DNA from: Prevotella sp. UBA3294
GTDB lineage: Bacteria > Bacteroidota > Bacteroidia > Bacteroidales > Bacteroidaceae
Assembly (NCBI GenBank): GCA_002361535.1
Contig: DETG01000051.1
Coordinates: 1-7,181 of the forward strand
DNA length: 7,181 nucleotides
Direction: 5' to 3'
Shown here piece after piece: positions 6,969 through 7,181 of the stretch (positions are counted from its first letter, which is position 1; each line of letters begins with the position of its first letter). The translations under genes were made by a program, and so were the position numbers. The notes under the pieces were generated by a model, which was not told the origin of the DNA, did no database searches, and worked only from the letters and a program-made list of their open reading frames with translations.

Positions 6969-7003
6969 TAACTGACAATTGAAAACTGATAACAGATAAT
7001 CAA
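6969..7003 (+). repeat. Imperfect 7-bp-period tandem repeat in the epimerase-carboxyltransferase spacer
   Basis: Successive heptamers read TAACTGA, CAATTGA, AAACTGA, TAACAGA and the degenerate TAATCAA. The consensus NAACTGA is kept at most positions in the first four units. The tract fills most of the 58-nt spacer and ends 9 nt before the next ATG. It brings stop codons (TAA, TGA) into several frames. Its function is unknown; it may simply be slippage-derived spacer DNA. Confidence 0.6.
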
Positions 7004-7012
7004 AATACAGCA

Positions 7013-7181
7013 ATGACAAAGCAATTAGAAAAGATTAAACAGCTCATCGAGAAGCGCGAGCAAGCCCGTCTCGGTGGTGGTGAAAAAGCTATACAAAAAC
7101 AGCACGAGCGCGGCAAGTACACGGCCCGCGAGCGCATTGACATGCTGCTCGACGAGGGCTCCTTCGAAGAGTACGACATGT
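7013..7181 (+). CDS. mmdA: Acyl-CoA carboxyltransferase subunit (methylmalonyl-CoA decarboxylase alpha / propionyl-CoA carboxylase beta type), N-terminal part
   Basis: Only the first 56 residues are present; the gene runs off the window end. The start [20 protein letters not shown], followed by [20 protein letters not shown] and [16 protein letters not shown], is the characteristic N-terminus of biotin-dependent carboxyltransferases. The (G/H)KxTARERI-LLD-GSFEE motif is shared by MmdA and PccB. In the sodium-pumping decarboxylase this subunit moves the carboxyl group of (S)-methylmalonyl-CoA to biotin, giving propionyl-CoA; in propionyl-CoA carboxylase it works in reverse. The epimerase immediately upstream fits either role. 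Choosing between them needs the downstream genes (OadG-like, biotin carrier and membrane beta subunits would show a decarboxylase). The mmdA symbol follows the usual Bacteroidetes arrangement and is an inference. Confidence 0.85.
   Translation, partial: MTKQLEKIKQLIEKREQARLGGGEKAIQKQHERGKYTARERIDMLLDEGSFEEYDM

Overview
The window looks like Bacteroidales DNA, most probably Prevotella in the broad sense. Three intergenic regions carry the Bacteroidetes -7 promoter element TAnnTTTG (TAATTTTG, TATCTTTG and TACCTTTG), two of them with a TTTG -33 element 19-20 nt upstream. Start regions are A-rich with no strong Shine-Dalgarno sequence. The gene content also fits: a TonB-dependent receptor with a carboxypeptidase-regulatory-like N-terminus, a secreted GH43-type glycosidase, and a methylmalonyl-CoA epimerase followed by a carboxyltransferase. 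The genus is an inference; no rRNA or other marker gene is present.

Layout: (1) 2-571 (+) is the C-terminal part of a probable outer-membrane beta-barrel protein, cut by the window edge. (2) 717-1628 (+) encodes a ketopantoate-reductase family enzyme with its own promoter. (3) 1629-1822 lies between two convergent genes and is almost entirely one inverted repeat. Its arms are 59 nt with 56 positions paired, including 46 uninterrupted pairs, and are built from tandem 7-mers and 13-mers. (4) 1823-3859 (-) encodes a secreted GH43-like glycosidase with a CBM6-like module and a C-terminal beta domain. (5) 3860-4023 is the divergent promoter region. (6) 4024-6435 (+) encodes an 803-residue TonB-dependent receptor with no SusD partner in the window. 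(7) 6544-6954 (+) encodes methylmalonyl-CoA epimerase, followed after 58 nt by the start of an MmdA/PccB-type carboxyltransferase (7013 to the window end).

How the genes relate: the epimerase and carboxyltransferase belong to the succinate-propionate (methylmalonyl-CoA) fermentation route and are very likely cotranscribed. The glycosidase and receptor are divergent and could serve glycan breakdown and uptake, but this is only a contextual guess: there is no SusD, no regulator, and the receptor is not of SusC size. The ketopantoate reductase fits CoA synthesis.

I found no defence system, mobile-element enzyme, CRISPR array or RNA gene. The most unusual signal is the repeat element in the convergent intergenic region. 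A second, different 7-bp-period repeat lies in the epimerase-carboxyltransferase spacer.
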